This document shows positions 7,919 through 16,733 of a DNA stretch of 64,000 nt, piece after piece. A program made the translations under genes and the position numbers. Below the pieces are notes generated by a model, which was not told the origin of the DNA, searched no databases, and worked only from the letters and a program-made list of their open reading frames with translations. Each line of letters starts with the position of its first letter. The stretch's first letter is position 1. The stretch comes from an uncultured Erythrobacter sp. (GTDB lineage: Bacteria > Pseudomonadota > Alphaproteobacteria > Sphingomonadales > Sphingomonadaceae): positions 1,674,001 through 1,738,000 of the forward strand of contig NZ_OY284433.1 in NCBI RefSeq assembly GCF_958304185.1, read 5' to 3'.

Positions 7919-9171
7919 TAGGGCTTCACCCACCGCGCCACAAAGAACCCATCCAGCCCGCCTTGGTCGGCCAGCATCCCCGGATGCGTCCGCAGCCAGC
8001 CCTGTGCCGTCGGCGTTAGCCCAACGGGCAGCTCCGCCGCCGTGATCGGCATCGGCGTAAGGCCCAGCTCGGCGTCGATCCACGCCGCCTGTTCCTCGCC
8101 TTCCTCTTCTTCCAGCGAGCACACCGCATAGACCAGCACGCCGCCCGGATTGAGCCATTCGGCGGCCTTGGCAGCGAGCGCGCGTTGCAGCTCCACCATC
8201 TCGGGGATCTGCCGCGCGCCGATGCGGTGGAGCACGTCGGGGTGGCGGCGGCAGGTGCCCGTTGCGGTGCAGGGAGCGTCGATCAGAATTGCGTCGAAAC
8301 GGTGCTTCGGCTCCCACGTCAGCGCATCGGCGCGCACGGGCGAGGCCTTCAGCCCGGTGCGCTTGAGATTATCCTTGAGCAATTCCAGCCGCCGCTTGGA
8401 GCTGTCGAGCGCGGTGACGTTCCACCCCGCCGCTGCCAGTTGCATGGTCTTGCCGCCCGGCGCGGCGCACAAATCAAGCGCGTTTTTGCCTGCGCCTGCC
8501 CCCAGCAACCGCGCGGGGATCGAAGCGGCGAGATCCTGCACCCACCAGTCGCCCGCCTTGTAATCGGCAAGGCTCTCCACCGCCGCGCCGCGCGGCAGGC
8601 GGACATGGCCCGGGGCGAGCGTCACACCGCCCATCGCCACGGCGCGGGTCTCGGCGTCGGCGGCGTCCTTCAGCGCCAGATCAAGCTCAGGCGGGAAGGC
8701 GAGGCCGGGGGCAATGGCGGCGGCCTTTTCGGCACCCCAGCGCAGCACCACGGCTTCGGAAAGGGTCGGGACTTCGGGCAGCACGCCCACGCCGGGCTTC
8801 ACCAGCGCCGAAAATACCCCATGCGCCAGCCTGCGCGGGCCGCCTGCCAGCAAGGGCAAGCCGGTCGCGATCACCGCGTGCGGCGGCGTGTCGAGCCGCA
8901 ACGCCTGCGCCAGCATGATCCGCAGCACCATCCGCGCCTTGGCGTCATCGGGCAGGTTCTGCTTGGTCGCGCTGTCGATCAGGGCGTCGAGATCGGTCAG
9001 CCAGCGCAGGGTCTCCCCCGCAATCGCCTTGGCCAGCGCACGATCCGGCGCCTTGCGGATATCGCCGAGCGCGCCGCCTTCCGCCTGTTCAAGCGTCTCG
9101 CCCCGCCGGAACACAGCATCAAGCAGGCGAAGCGCGGCGCGGCGCACGGGAAGTCCGGGGGTACTGACCAT
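7918..9171 (-). CDS. rsmB: RsmB/NOP-family 16S rRNA (cytosine-C5) methyltransferase
   Basis: A 417-residue RNA m5C methyltransferase. An N-terminal NusB-like helical domain (about residues 5-130, RRAALRLLDAVFRRGETLEQA) precedes the Rossmann methyltransferase domain: LDLCAAPGGKTMQLA (SAM motif I), ILIDAPCTATGTCRRHPDVLHRI (motif IV) and VYAVCSLEEEEGEEQ (motif VI with the catalytic cysteine). RRHPDV argues for RsmB (C967 of 16S rRNA) over RsmF. The ATG at 9171 gives the family N-terminus; an open frame reaches 9264 but overlaps the divergent DUF1674 gene. It shares its 3' boundary with the long inverted repeat. Confidence 0.9.
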   Translation of the reverse strand: MVSTPGLPVRRAALRLLDAVFRRGETLEQAEGGALGDIRKAPDRALAKAIAGETLRWLTDLDALIDSATKQNLPDDAKARMVLRIMLAQALRLDTPPHAVIATGLPLLAGGPRRLAHGVFSALVKPGVGVLPEVPTLSEAVVLRWGAEKAAAIAPGLAFPPELDLALKDAADAETRAVAMGGVTLAPGHVRLPRGAAVESLADYKAGDWWVQDLAASIPARLLGAGAGKNALDLCAAPGGKTMQLAAAGWNVTALDSSKRRLELLKDNLKRTGLKASPVRADALTWEPKHRFDAILIDAPCTATGTCRRHPDVLHRIGARQIPEMVELQRALAAKAAEWLNPGGVLVYAVCSLEEEEGEEQAAWIDAELGLTPMPITAAELPVGLTPTAQGWLRTHPGMLADQGGLDGFFVARWVKP

Positions 9172-9226
9172 GCGAGCGCCCCTAACCTTCCTTGAAACAA
9201 AGTGCCAGCATGGGCATTTGCACCAC

Positions 9227-9397
9227 ATGACCAAAGAGAAGTCCGAAGCCGCCAAGGCCTTCAAGAAGCCCGCTCACTGGACCAATGATCCGGTGCCTGC
9301 GCCGAAGGTGACAGATCCGCTCAAGGACGAACCGCGCGAGCTTTCCCCCACCCGCTATGGTGATTGGGAGAAGGACGGGATCGCCTGGGATTTCTGA
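9227..9397 (+). CDS. DUF1674 protein (SdhAF4-like succinate dehydrogenase assembly factor)
   Basis: A 56-residue soluble protein with the DUF1674 signature at its C-terminus, SPTRYGDWEKDGIAWDF. The eukaryotic members (SDHAF4/Sdh8) help assemble flavinylated SdhA into succinate dehydrogenase; a similar role in alphaproteobacteria is inferred. The ATG at 9227 gives the usual short family length; the much longer open frame upstream (from 8714) only shadows rsmB. It is divergent from rsmB, 55 bases apart. No sdh genes lie in this window. Confidence 0.85.
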   Translation: MTKEKSEAAKAFKKPAHWTNDPVPAPKVTDPLKDEPRELSPTRYGDWEKDGIAWDF

Positions 9398-9400
9398 GAC

Positions 9401-9516
9401 GAAGTTGACAAAGTTGACAGGGTGTCAAGCGACATTCCGACGGATTTCTGATGACAATTCACAAGGTTAAGCAAAAAAATCGAAGTTGACACTTTGCCCG
9501 TAGCGGGGGGGGGGGG
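9401..9516. promoter_or_regulatory. GTTGACA repeats with a palindrome and a G12 tract
   Basis: Just after the DUF1674 stop codon GAAGTTGACA recurs: GTTGACA at 9404 and 9413, and again at 9485. The second copy forms a perfect 15-bp inverted repeat, TTGACA-GGG-TGTCAA (9414-9428). A run of 12 G lies at 9505-9516. The stretch is between two gene 3' ends (DUF1674 forward, P450 reverse), so it is not an obvious promoter although TTGACA is the ideal -35 hexamer. It may be a protein-binding site, a dispersed repeat or a degenerate terminator. Confidence 0.4.
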
Positions 9517-9600
9517 AGGTACCGCCAAAGGGGGGTGAGAGGGCCGACGATGGGAAAGAACGCCTCTCGCTATCGCATCGGCACCGCGTAGGAAATCCCG

Positions 9601-11016
9601 CTAGAGCGGCGTGAAGGTCACCTTCAGCCCGTCCTTGGGTTGCGGAATCGGCCAGTCCTGCCATTCGGGGTTGTAACCCGCCGCCGCCTCGATCCGGTAG
9701 CGCTGGAGCAACTGCGCCAGCAGGATCTTCACCTGCATATAGGCAAAGTGCAGACCCAGGCACATATGCGCCCCGCCGCCGAACGGCACCCAGGCGTATT
9801 TGTGGCGGGCCTTCACCTGTTCCGGCGTGAAGCGCAGCGGATCGAAGGTGAAGGGCTTGTCCCAATATTCTTCCGAATGGTGGGTCCAGTAGATATTGAT
9901 CCCGACCATCGCGCCCGCCGGAATCCGGTAACCGCCATATTCGAATTCGCGCAAAGCCCGGCGCGGCATCGAGGGAACGGGCGGGATCATCCGCAGCGAT
10001 TCCTTGAACGCCATTTCGGTCAGGTCGAGCTTCGCCAGATCATCGTAATCGAGCGGGCGGGGATTGCCGTCCCCATCCGGCCCGCCAGTGACCGCCATGA
10101 TCTCCTCGCGCAGCTTCTCCTGCCACACCGGATTGGTGGCGAGATGGTAGATCAGCGAGGTGGCGGACGACGTGATCGTGTCATGCGCCGCCATCATCAG
10201 GAAGTTCATGTGATCGACCACCTCGCCCGCCGGCAGCAGGCTCCCATCTTCGCGCGTGGCGGTGGCGAACTGGCTGAACATATCCTGCCCGCCGCCTTCC
10301 TTGCGCCGCCGCAGGGTTTCCTTGGTGAAGTAGTCGACGAGGAACGCGCGGCCATCCACGCCCTTCTTCATCTTGGTGAAGGGCAGCGGCTTGCGCACCG
10401 GCGCGACCGAGGCCTGCACCATGTCGACGAAAGCCTCGTTGATCTTGTCGGCTTCCGGCCCCCACGGCAGGCCGATGAAGCTGTCAGCGGCGAGATCGAG
10501 CGTCAGCTTCTTGATCGCCGGATAGAACTCTTTCGGCCCTGCCCAGCTGGCGACTTCGCGCGCGATCCCGCGGTTCAGCGCGCCCGAATAGTGGCGCATC
10601 GGTTCCGGCTTGAACGCGATCGAAAGCGCACGGCGGTCGATCCGGTGATGGTCGAAATCCATCAGCATCAGCCCGCGCGGGAACAGCTGATCAAGCACCG
10701 GTCCCCAGCCCTGTTCGCTGGAGAAGATCTTGTCCTTGTTGAACAGCAGCAGCTCGTTCGCCTCGGCCCCGATCAGCGCGATCTGCCAGCCACCGAAGGC
10801 GCGGTTGCGATAGACCTTGCCGTGGGTCTTGATCATCCGCTCGGCAAAGGCGTGCGGGTTGGCGAGCATGGTGAAGGTATTGCCGACCACCGGCCAGCCC
10901 GCCTCACCGGGGATATGGGCGAGATCGGCATCGGTCAGGCGCAGCTCGCTCCAGTGGCGCGGCGCATCCACGGGCGCGGTGTCAGGGGACTGCGGGGCTT
11001 CGGCAAGAGTAGCCAT
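9601..11016 (-). CDS. Cytochrome P450 (CYP51/CYP120-like architecture)
   Basis: A 471-residue soluble P450. The proline-rich entry reads IPGEAGWPVVGNTFTML. The I-helix oxygen-activation motif is AAHDT, the K-helix ExxR is ESLR, and the heme loop is FGGGAHMCLG with the thiolate cysteine at residue 419. The N-terminus (GWPVVGNTF) and overall length resemble bacterial CYP120/CYP51-like enzymes acting on isoprenoid or sterol-like substrates rather than short CYP101-type enzymes; that is inference. No ferredoxin or reductase gene lies beside it. It is last in a same-strand run behind hemH (66-base gap), which makes the heme for it. Confidence 0.9.
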   Translation of the reverse strand: MATLAEAPQSPDTAPVDAPRHWSELRLTDADLAHIPGEAGWPVVGNTFTMLANPHAFAERMIKTHGKVYRNRAFGGWQIALIGAEANELLLFNKDKIFSSEQGWGPVLDQLFPRGLMLMDFDHHRIDRRALSIAFKPEPMRHYSGALNRGIAREVASWAGPKEFYPAIKKLTLDLAADSFIGLPWGPEADKINEAFVDMVQASVAPVRKPLPFTKMKKGVDGRAFLVDYFTKETLRRRKEGGGQDMFSQFATATREDGSLLPAGEVVDHMNFLMMAAHDTITSSATSLIYHLATNPVWQEKLREEIMAVTGGPDGDGNPRPLDYDDLAKLDLTEMAFKESLRMIPPVPSMPRRALREFEYGGYRIPAGAMVGINIYWTHHSEEYWDKPFTFDPLRFTPEQVKARHKYAWVPFGGGAHMCLGLHFAYMQVKILLAQLLQRYRIEAAAGYNPEWQDWPIPQPKDGLKVTFTPL

Positions 11017-11082
11017 GAGGGTCTTGATGCTCCGGTGAAGGTTCGGATTCGCAACTGACTCTGATGTAAATACTCCGCGCGG

Positions 11083-12117
11083 TCAAATCCAGCCGGAAAG
11101 CTCGCGGTTCAGCATTGCCTCGATCATCTTCAACCCATCATCCGAAGAGTTGAGGCAATCGAGCACGGCGTAATCCTCGCCGCCATGCTCCATGAATTCG
11201 TCGCGCCCTTCGAGCGCAAGTTCCTCCAGCGTCTCGACACAATCCGCCGCAAAGCCAGGAGCGGCAACCACCAGCCGCTTGGTGCCCTTGTCGCCCTCAG
11301 CCATCAGCGTCGCATCGGTTGACGGCTCAAGCCACGCCGCCGGGCCGAAGCGCGACTGGAAGGTGGTTTCGAAGCGGACGCCTGCAAATTCAGGCCGCGT
11401 CGCCAGCTCCTCGCGCAGCAATCGCGCGGTCTTGGAGCAGTGGCAGTAATAGGGATCGCCCTTTTCCAGCGTCTGCTGCGGCATCCCGTGGAAACTGAGC
11501 AGCATCACTTCGGGCTTAAAGGTCAGCGCGCGCACCTGCCGGGTCAAGTCATCGGCCAGCGCAGCGAGGAAGCTCGGCTCGTCATGATAGGGCGGCACGA
11601 ACCGCAGCGCGGGCTGCCAGCGCATTTTCTTGAGCACGCGGGCGACCTCATCGAACACGGTCGCAGTCGTCGCGGCGCAATATTGCGGATACATCGGCGC
11701 GATCAGGATACGGTCGCAGCCATCGGCCATCAGCGCGGTCATGCGGCTTTCGATCGAGGGATTGCCGTACCGCATCGCCCAATCGACCACGACCTTGTCA
11801 CCAAACCGCCCGACCATCGCTTCGGCCTGGCGCGAGGTGATGTCGGCCAGCGGCGACCCGCGATCCGTCCAGATCTTGGCATAGGCCTTCGCGCTTTTCT
11901 GCGGGCGCGTGTTCAAGATGATCCCGCGCAAGATCAGCTGCCATGCGATTGGCGGAATCTCCACCACCCGCGTGTCGGACAGGAACTGCTTGAGGTACTT
12001 CTTGACCGATTCCGGATCAGGCCCGTCAGGCGTGCCGAGGTTGATCAGCAATACGCCGATCTGGCCGCTTTTGGCGGGAGGATGGTCGCCCGGAAGGCGC
12101 TGGGTCTGCCAGGTCAT
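11083..12117 (-). CDS. hemH: Ferrochelatase
   Basis: A 344-residue enzyme inserting Fe(II) into protoporphyrin IX (or coproporphyrin III), the last metal step of heme synthesis. Family marks: GVLLINLGTPDGPDPESVKKYL near the N-terminus, AMRYGNPSIES, LIAPMYPQYCAATT, the metal-site LLSFHGMPQQTLEKGDPY and KRLVVAAPGFAADCVETLEEL with the conserved glutamates. Length is normal. The start at 12117 is clear, lying 79 bases after the upstream oxidoreductase gene; a 7-bp hairpin sits in that gap (12149-12172), so partial termination or processing is possible. The next gene on the strand is a heme enzyme (P450). Confidence 0.95.
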   Translation of the reverse strand: MTWQTQRLPGDHPPAKSGQIGVLLINLGTPDGPDPESVKKYLKQFLSDTRVVEIPPIAWQLILRGIILNTRPQKSAKAYAKIWTDRGSPLADITSRQAEAMVGRFGDKVVVDWAMRYGNPSIESRMTALMADGCDRILIAPMYPQYCAATTATVFDEVARVLKKMRWQPALRFVPPYHDEPSFLAALADDLTRQVRALTFKPEVMLLSFHGMPQQTLEKGDPYYCHCSKTARLLREELATRPEFAGVRFETTFQSRFGPAAWLEPSTDATLMAEGDKGTKRLVVAAPGFAADCVETLEELALEGRDEFMEHGGEDYAVLDCLNSSDDGLKMIEAMLNRELSGWI

Positions 12118-12196
12118 AGCCCGCCTAACGGTCGGCAGGCGTTTCGTTTCCGGGCAAAGTCCATCGCCCGGACGCGGTGTGGCGAAAATGTGCGGG

Positions 12197-14482
12197 TCAT
12201 ATGCCGTCCGAAAGTAGGGGCAGGCGTCTCAGGCGCAACCCTGTAGCCGAAAACAGTGCATTGGCAATCGCAGGCGGGGCGACCACCGTTCCCAGCTCTC
12301 CGGGATCGGCGGGCGGGGCTTCGCTGGCGATAAACTCGATCCGCATCTCCGGGCAATCGGCGAGCACCGGCAGGCCGAGCGCGGAATCATCGCCGCCGTC
12401 GGGCAGGCCGCCGCGCAGGCGCAGCGCATTGCCAAGCGCGATGCCCATGCCGAACACCAGCCCGCCTTCGATCTGCTGCTTGGCGATGTCGTGATTGACG
12501 ATCCGGCCAATGTCCGCCGCGACCGACAGCCGGATCACCCGCACCCCGCCTTCGCCCTGACGCGCGGTGGCGACGCAGGCGATCCGCCCCGCTTCCGGCC
12601 CTTCGCCAATCCGGGCGCAGGCGAGGCCCTGCCCGCTCTGGTCCGCGCCGCCATCCCATCCCGCCAGCTGCGCCGCGCGCTGGAGGCAAGCAGCCAGCCG
12701 GACATCGCTCCCCAGCATCGCCATGCGGAACGACAGCGGCTCACGCCCGGCCTTGGCGGCGATCTCGTCGATGAAGCTTTCGATGGCAAACACCGTCGGC
12801 CCATAGGCATTGCCGCGCACCCGGCCGACCGGCAGCCCGATCTCCACCGGAACGTGCTCCACCAGCAGCGCCGGGAGCTGATAGGGCGGCACGGCGCCTT
12901 CGCAGGCGAGGGGATCAGGCTCACCGGTCGTCTCGCGAATCGCGGCCATGCTGGTGAGATTGCCGAACAGCCGCTTGCCGAATTCGCGCGCGGCGGGCGG
13001 CGTGGCGATGCGGATGCGCATCGCGTCAATCGCGCCGCCTTCCCCGCTGGCCCCGCCCTTGGCCAGCTGCGCGCCCAGCAGCAACCAGGCAGGCGCGCGC
13101 GGGCGGCCGCGGATCAGCTCGTCCCGGCGCGGCCAGGTCAGTTGCACCGGGCGGCCAAGTTCCTTGGCGATCAGCGCGATTTCGATGGCGTGGTCATGTT
13201 CCAGCCGCGCATCGAAGCTGCCGCCTGCGGGCATTGGGTAGAGCGCCACATCCTCAGTCGAAATGCCGATAGCGCGGGCTGCGGCGATGCGCGCCTGTTC
13301 GGGCGCTTGCGACGCGATCCACAGATCGAGCCGTCCATCGGCATAGCGCGCCGCAGCGGTCGCGGTTTCGACCGGGGCGGCATAGGCGGCCTCGACCTCA
13401 TAACGGCGGCCAATGTCGACCCGCTGAAGCGCCTCGCCGCCATAGCCGGTCTCGACAATGGTATGGGCCTCGCCGCCGATCAGCGCTGCATTGAGCTTCG
13501 TGGCGATCTCGGTGCTGTTGACCGGGGTAGGGTTGGCGAATTTGGGCTTCATCGCGGCGAGAGCCTGATCGGCGCTCCACCACGTATTCGCCGCGACCGC
13601 GAGCCAGCGCTTGCTTTCGACGATCCCGGCCAGCCCCTTGATCCCGGCGGCTCCCTTGGGGTTGAACCCGGCGAGTTCCGATCCATCGACCGGCCCGTGG
13701 CGGATCGAGGCGAACACCATTCCCGGCAGGCGCACGTCCCCGGCAAAGCGGTAAGAGCCATCAACCTTGGAAGGCAGATCGATCCGCGGGAAGGCGGGGG
13801 CGCCGTCGACATCGGCAGGCAGCGGCTTTTCGCGCGGCGGCTCGGGACGCAGTGGCGGGAGATCGGGCGGGGTGTAGTCCGCCGCAGCCTCCGCCAGTTC
13901 GCCAAAGCTGGCGCGCTTGTCGGTGTGCGTCACGAACCCGCCTTCGACCTCGCATTCCTCCCACGCGACGCCCCAGCGCGATGCGGCCTCCTGCGCTAGC
14001 ATCGCGCGGGCGGCGGCAGCGGCTTCGCGGCAAGGCTGTTCATAGGCGGCGAGCGAGGTGCCATCGGCGGTCGCGTTGAAGCGCTGCGACCCGGCAAAGC
14101 GCGCCGCGATCAGCGCATCGGTGCTGCCCGACAGTCCGGCGCCGAAGGGATCCCACAGCGCCATCCACTTGGTCGCCAGCGGGATATTGGCATAGGCGCC
14201 CGAAACCGGCGCAGGCTCGACCGCGATCTGCCGCCAGTCCGCACCCAGTTCATAGGCGATGATCTGCGGCAGCAGCGTGGTGATGCCCTGCCCCATCTCG
14301 AGCTGCGGCGCGGCGACGGTCACGACGCCGTCATTGGCAATCTTGAGCCATGCGCCGAACACGTGCTCGCCGCGCACCGGAACCAACGGGGTCGCGTAAT
14401 TGCGCGGCATCAGCCACCAGGCGACAATCAGACCGCCGCCCGCCGCTGCCCCTGCCAACAATCCGCGCCGCGTCAGCCCCAT
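12197..14482 (-). CDS. Molybdopterin-binding subunit of a xanthine-dehydrogenase-family oxidoreductase (IorB-like)
   Basis: A 761-residue protein with a twin-arginine signal (LTRRGLLAGAAAGGG, Arg5-Arg6), so it is probably exported folded. It belongs to the isoquinoline 1-oxidoreductase beta-subunit group: APQLEMGQGITTLLPQIIAYEL near the start, YEVEAAYAAPVETATAAARY and MPAGGSFDARLEHDHAIEIALIAKELGRPVQLTWPRRDE for the cofactor halves, and a C-terminal VADIGRIVNHDIAKQQIEGGLVFGMG. The family normally pairs with a small [2Fe-2S] subunit (IorA) and often a cytochrome; neither is adjacent here. It starts 3 bases after the mrp stop codon, so it is almost surely co-translated with that Fe-S carrier. 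Substrate unknown. Confidence 0.88.
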   Translation of the reverse strand: MGLTRRGLLAGAAAGGGLIVAWWLMPRNYATPLVPVRGEHVFGAWLKIANDGVVTVAAPQLEMGQGITTLLPQIIAYELGADWRQIAVEPAPVSGAYANIPLATKWMALWDPFGAGLSGSTDALIAARFAGSQRFNATADGTSLAAYEQPCREAAAAARAMLAQEAASRWGVAWEECEVEGGFVTHTDKRASFGELAEAAADYTPPDLPPLRPEPPREKPLPADVDGAPAFPRIDLPSKVDGSYRFAGDVRLPGMVFASIRHGPVDGSELAGFNPKGAAGIKGLAGIVESKRWLAVAANTWWSADQALAAMKPKFANPTPVNSTEIATKLNAALIGGEAHTIVETGYGGEALQRVDIGRRYEVEAAYAAPVETATAAARYADGRLDLWIASQAPEQARIAAARAIGISTEDVALYPMPAGGSFDARLEHDHAIEIALIAKELGRPVQLTWPRRDELIRGRPRAPAWLLLGAQLAKGGASGEGGAIDAMRIRIATPPAAREFGKRLFGNLTSMAAIRETTGEPDPLACEGAVPPYQLPALLVEHVPVEIGLPVGRVRGNAYGPTVFAIESFIDEIAAKAGREPLSFRMAMLGSDVRLAACLQRAAQLAGWDGGADQSGQGLACARIGEGPEAGRIACVATARQGEGGVRVIRLSVAADIGRIVNHDIAKQQIEGGLVFGMGIALGNALRLRGGLPDGGDDSALGLPVLADCPEMRIEFIASEAPPADPGELGTVVAPPAIANALFSATGLRLRRLPLLSDGI

Positions 14483-14485
14483 CCC

Positions 14486-15493
14486 TCAAACCGTCCCGGT
14501 ATCGAGCCAGCGCGCCAGCTTTTCCGCAATGGCGCGGAACGGCGCGGCGGTCTCGTCGTCACCGGCGGCGGGCGGATTGCCCTGGTCGCCTGCGATCCGG
14601 GTGGCGAGCGTCAGCGGCACGCGGCCAAGGAACGGGATTTCGAGCGCGGTGGCGAATTTCTCGACCCCGCCCGAACCGAACGGGTCGCTGATATGGCCGC
14701 ATGCGGGGCAGCAATAGCCTGCCATGTTCTCGACCAGCCCGATGATCGGCACCTCGCCCTGCTCGAACAGTTGGCCCGCGCGCGCCGCGTCGATCAGCGC
14801 GAGATCCTGCGGGGTGGACACCAGCACCGCACCATCCGGGCGGTGGGCCGACAGCATCGAAAGCTGCACATCGCCAGTGCCGGGGGGCAGGTCGATCAGC
14901 AGCAGATCGGTATCGCCCCAATCGGCATCGACCAGTTGCGTCAGCGCCTTGCCGGTCATCGGCCCGCGCCATGCCAGCGCCTTGCCGGGCGCGACGATGT
15001 GGCCCATCGACAGCACCTTGACGTTATAGGGGCTGTCGATCGCCACCAGCTGCGAACCATCGGGGGTCGCGCCGGGCTTGATGCCTTCGGTCTTCAACAG
15101 TTTGGGCTGGGAGGGGCCGTAGATGTCGCCGTCGATCACGCCGACCTTGCGGCCCATCCGGGCGAGCGCGACCGCGAGATTGGTGGTCAGTGTCGACTTG
15201 CCGACCCCGCCCTTGCCCGATCCCACGGCAATCAACCGCCGCCGCCGCCGCTCACCGGTCAGCGCGATCCGCACTTCGTCGATTTCCGCCAGCGGGAGAA
15301 GCGCGGCGGTGATGCCCGCTTCCAGCTCAGCGCGGGCAGAATCGGACAGGTCACCGGCCTCGGCCACGATCACCGCACGGCGCGCAACGATCCGGGCGGA
15401 GCGCAGCCGATGGTTGATTTCCGGGGTCAAGGCAGCACGGATCAGCGCCTCTTCGGCAGCGGGCTGGCGGGGTTCTTGGGGTGACTTGTCCAT
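14486..15493 (-). CDS. mrp: Mrp/ApbC-type Fe-S cluster carrier ATPase
   Basis: A 335-residue P-loop protein of the Mrp/NBP35 family, which carries Fe-S clusters to client proteins. A short N-terminal domain (about residues 10-85) precedes the deviant Walker A motif GSGKGGVGKST (91-101), then DGDIYGPSQPKLL, WRGPMTGKAL, DLLLIDLPPGTGDVQLS and the cluster-binding GYCCPACGH. Length is normal. Its stop is 3 bases before the start of the molybdopterin oxidoreductase subunit; divergent hflK lies on the other side. The coupling hints that it services the Fe-S partner of that enzyme or simply shares its message. Confidence 0.92.
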   Translation of the reverse strand: MDKSPQEPRQPAAEEALIRAALTPEINHRLRSARIVARRAVIVAEAGDLSDSARAELEAGITAALLPLAEIDEVRIALTGERRRRRLIAVGSGKGGVGKSTLTTNLAVALARMGRKVGVIDGDIYGPSQPKLLKTEGIKPGATPDGSQLVAIDSPYNVKVLSMGHIVAPGKALAWRGPMTGKALTQLVDADWGDTDLLLIDLPPGTGDVQLSMLSAHRPDGAVLVSTPQDLALIDAARAGQLFEQGEVPIIGLVENMAGYCCPACGHISDPFGSGGVEKFATALEIPFLGRVPLTLATRIAGDQGNPPAAGDDETAAPFRAIAEKLARWLDTGTV

Positions 15494-15625
15494 TTCGGCA
15501 CGCCTCTACCACCAAATTCACGCAGCGAACCCCTGTTTTTCGCCGGAACCCGTGCCTATAAACACCTTATGCAAAGATTAGACGGCTGGAGAGAACGACT
15601 TGGCGCTGGCCTAAAGGGCTTCGCC

Positions 15626-16729
15626 ATGGCTGGCAAAAACAACCCCTGGGGCGGCGGCGGTAGCGGCGACGAGCCCGGCGGGGATGGGCCTGAGGGCGAT
15701 GGCGGAGCAGGCGGCAGCGGTGGCGGCGGTCCGCGCAACCCGTGGCTGCCCGGCGGCGGTGAACCCGGCAAGCGGCGTTCGGCCAGCATCGAAGACATCT
15801 TCAAGAGCCGCGGCCCCGAAGGCCCGCGCCGCGCAGGCGGCGGTGGCGGCGGCCCGACCTTCCGTTTGCCTGAGCGCCCCAATGGCAAGAGCTGGGCGCC
15901 TGTCATCATCGGCGGGATTGCCGTGGTGTGGGCCGCGGTGACCAGTTTCCACTTCATTCAGCCCGGCGAACAGGCCGTGGTCACCTGGCTGGGCGGCAAA
16001 TATTCGCACACAATGGAAACCACCGGTTTCACTGCGCCTTGGCCGATCCACCTGGTCGAAAAAGAAAATGTGACGCAGGTCCGGCTTGAGGAAGTGCCCG
16101 GCACCAAGACCGAAAAACTGATCCTGACCGGCGACCAGAACCTTGTCGATCTGAGCTATCTGATCCGCTGGAACATCTCCGATCTGACGCTTTACAAGTA
16201 TCAGCTCAACGATCCGCGCAACGCCTTGCTGGAAATCGGCGAGGCCGCGATGCGCGCCGCTGTGGCGCGGCAAGATCTCGACAGTGTGCTGACCGGCGCC
16301 GGCCGGGCCGAGATCGAACAGGACGTGAGCGCCGCCATGCAGGCGCGGCTCGATGCCTATCGCTCCGGGATCAAGGTGCAGGGCATTGAAATCAACAAGG
16401 TCGACCCGCCGAGCCGGGTGGAGGAAGCGTTCAAGGACGTCTCGTCCGCGCAGCAGGATGCCGATGCCGCGATCAACCGGTCGCGCGCGGTGGCGCAGCA
16501 GACCCTCGCCCGTGCGCAAGGTGACGCCAGCGAATTCGACGACATCTACGAGGAATACAAGCTCGCGCCCGAAGTGACGCGCCGCCGCCTCTATTACGAG
16601 ACCATGGAGCAGATTCTGTCCAAGACCGACAAGACCATCGTCGAAGGCGGCAATGTGACGCCGTACCTGCCGCTGCCAGAGCTGAAGCGCCGTGCGCAGA
16701 CGCCTCCGCCGCCGCCGCAGGGGGAGTAG
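15626..16729 (+). CDS. hflK: HflK, subunit of the FtsH-modulating HflKC complex
   Basis: A 367-residue inner-membrane SPFH protein. A glycine-rich N-terminus (NNPWGGGGSGDEPGG...) precedes one transmembrane helix (about WAPVIIGGIAVVWAAVTSF), a band-7/SPFH domain (QPGEQAVVTWLGG..., about residues 105-300) and a coiled coil rich in A, Q and D. With HflC it forms a periplasm-facing cage around the FtsH protease. I start at the ATG at 15626 (MAGKNNPWG). The frame is open to an ATG at 15569, but those 19 codons use AGA, TTA, CGA and CTA, rare here, and TATAAA at about 15554-15559 looks like a -10 box that would put 15569 at the transcript's 5' end. Confidence 0.9.
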   Translation: MAGKNNPWGGGGSGDEPGGDGPEGDGGAGGSGGGGPRNPWLPGGGEPGKRRSASIEDIFKSRGPEGPRRAGGGGGGPTFRLPERPNGKSWAPVIIGGIAVVWAAVTSFHFIQPGEQAVVTWLGGKYSHTMETTGFTAPWPIHLVEKENVTQVRLEEVPGTKTEKLILTGDQNLVDLSYLIRWNISDLTLYKYQLNDPRNALLEIGEAAMRAAVARQDLDSVLTGAGRAEIEQDVSAAMQARLDAYRSGIKVQGIEINKVDPPSRVEEAFKDVSSAQQDADAAINRSRAVAQQTLARAQGDASEFDDIYEEYKLAPEVTRRRLYYETMEQILSKTDKTIVEGGNVTPYLPLPELKRRAQTPPPPPQGE

Positions 16730-16733
16730 GGAC

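Noticed and set aside
9640..11058. 472-codon open frame on the plus strand
   Set aside because: Antisense shadow of the P450 gene; composition rich in R, H and Q without structure.
12149..12172. Hairpin between the molybdopterin subunit gene and hemH
   Set aside because: Only 7 bp with no T run; not enough to call a terminator.
15569..15625. Upstream extension of hflK
   Set aside because: Nineteen codons with many codons rare in this genome and no ribosome site; the ATG at 15626 fits the family start better.
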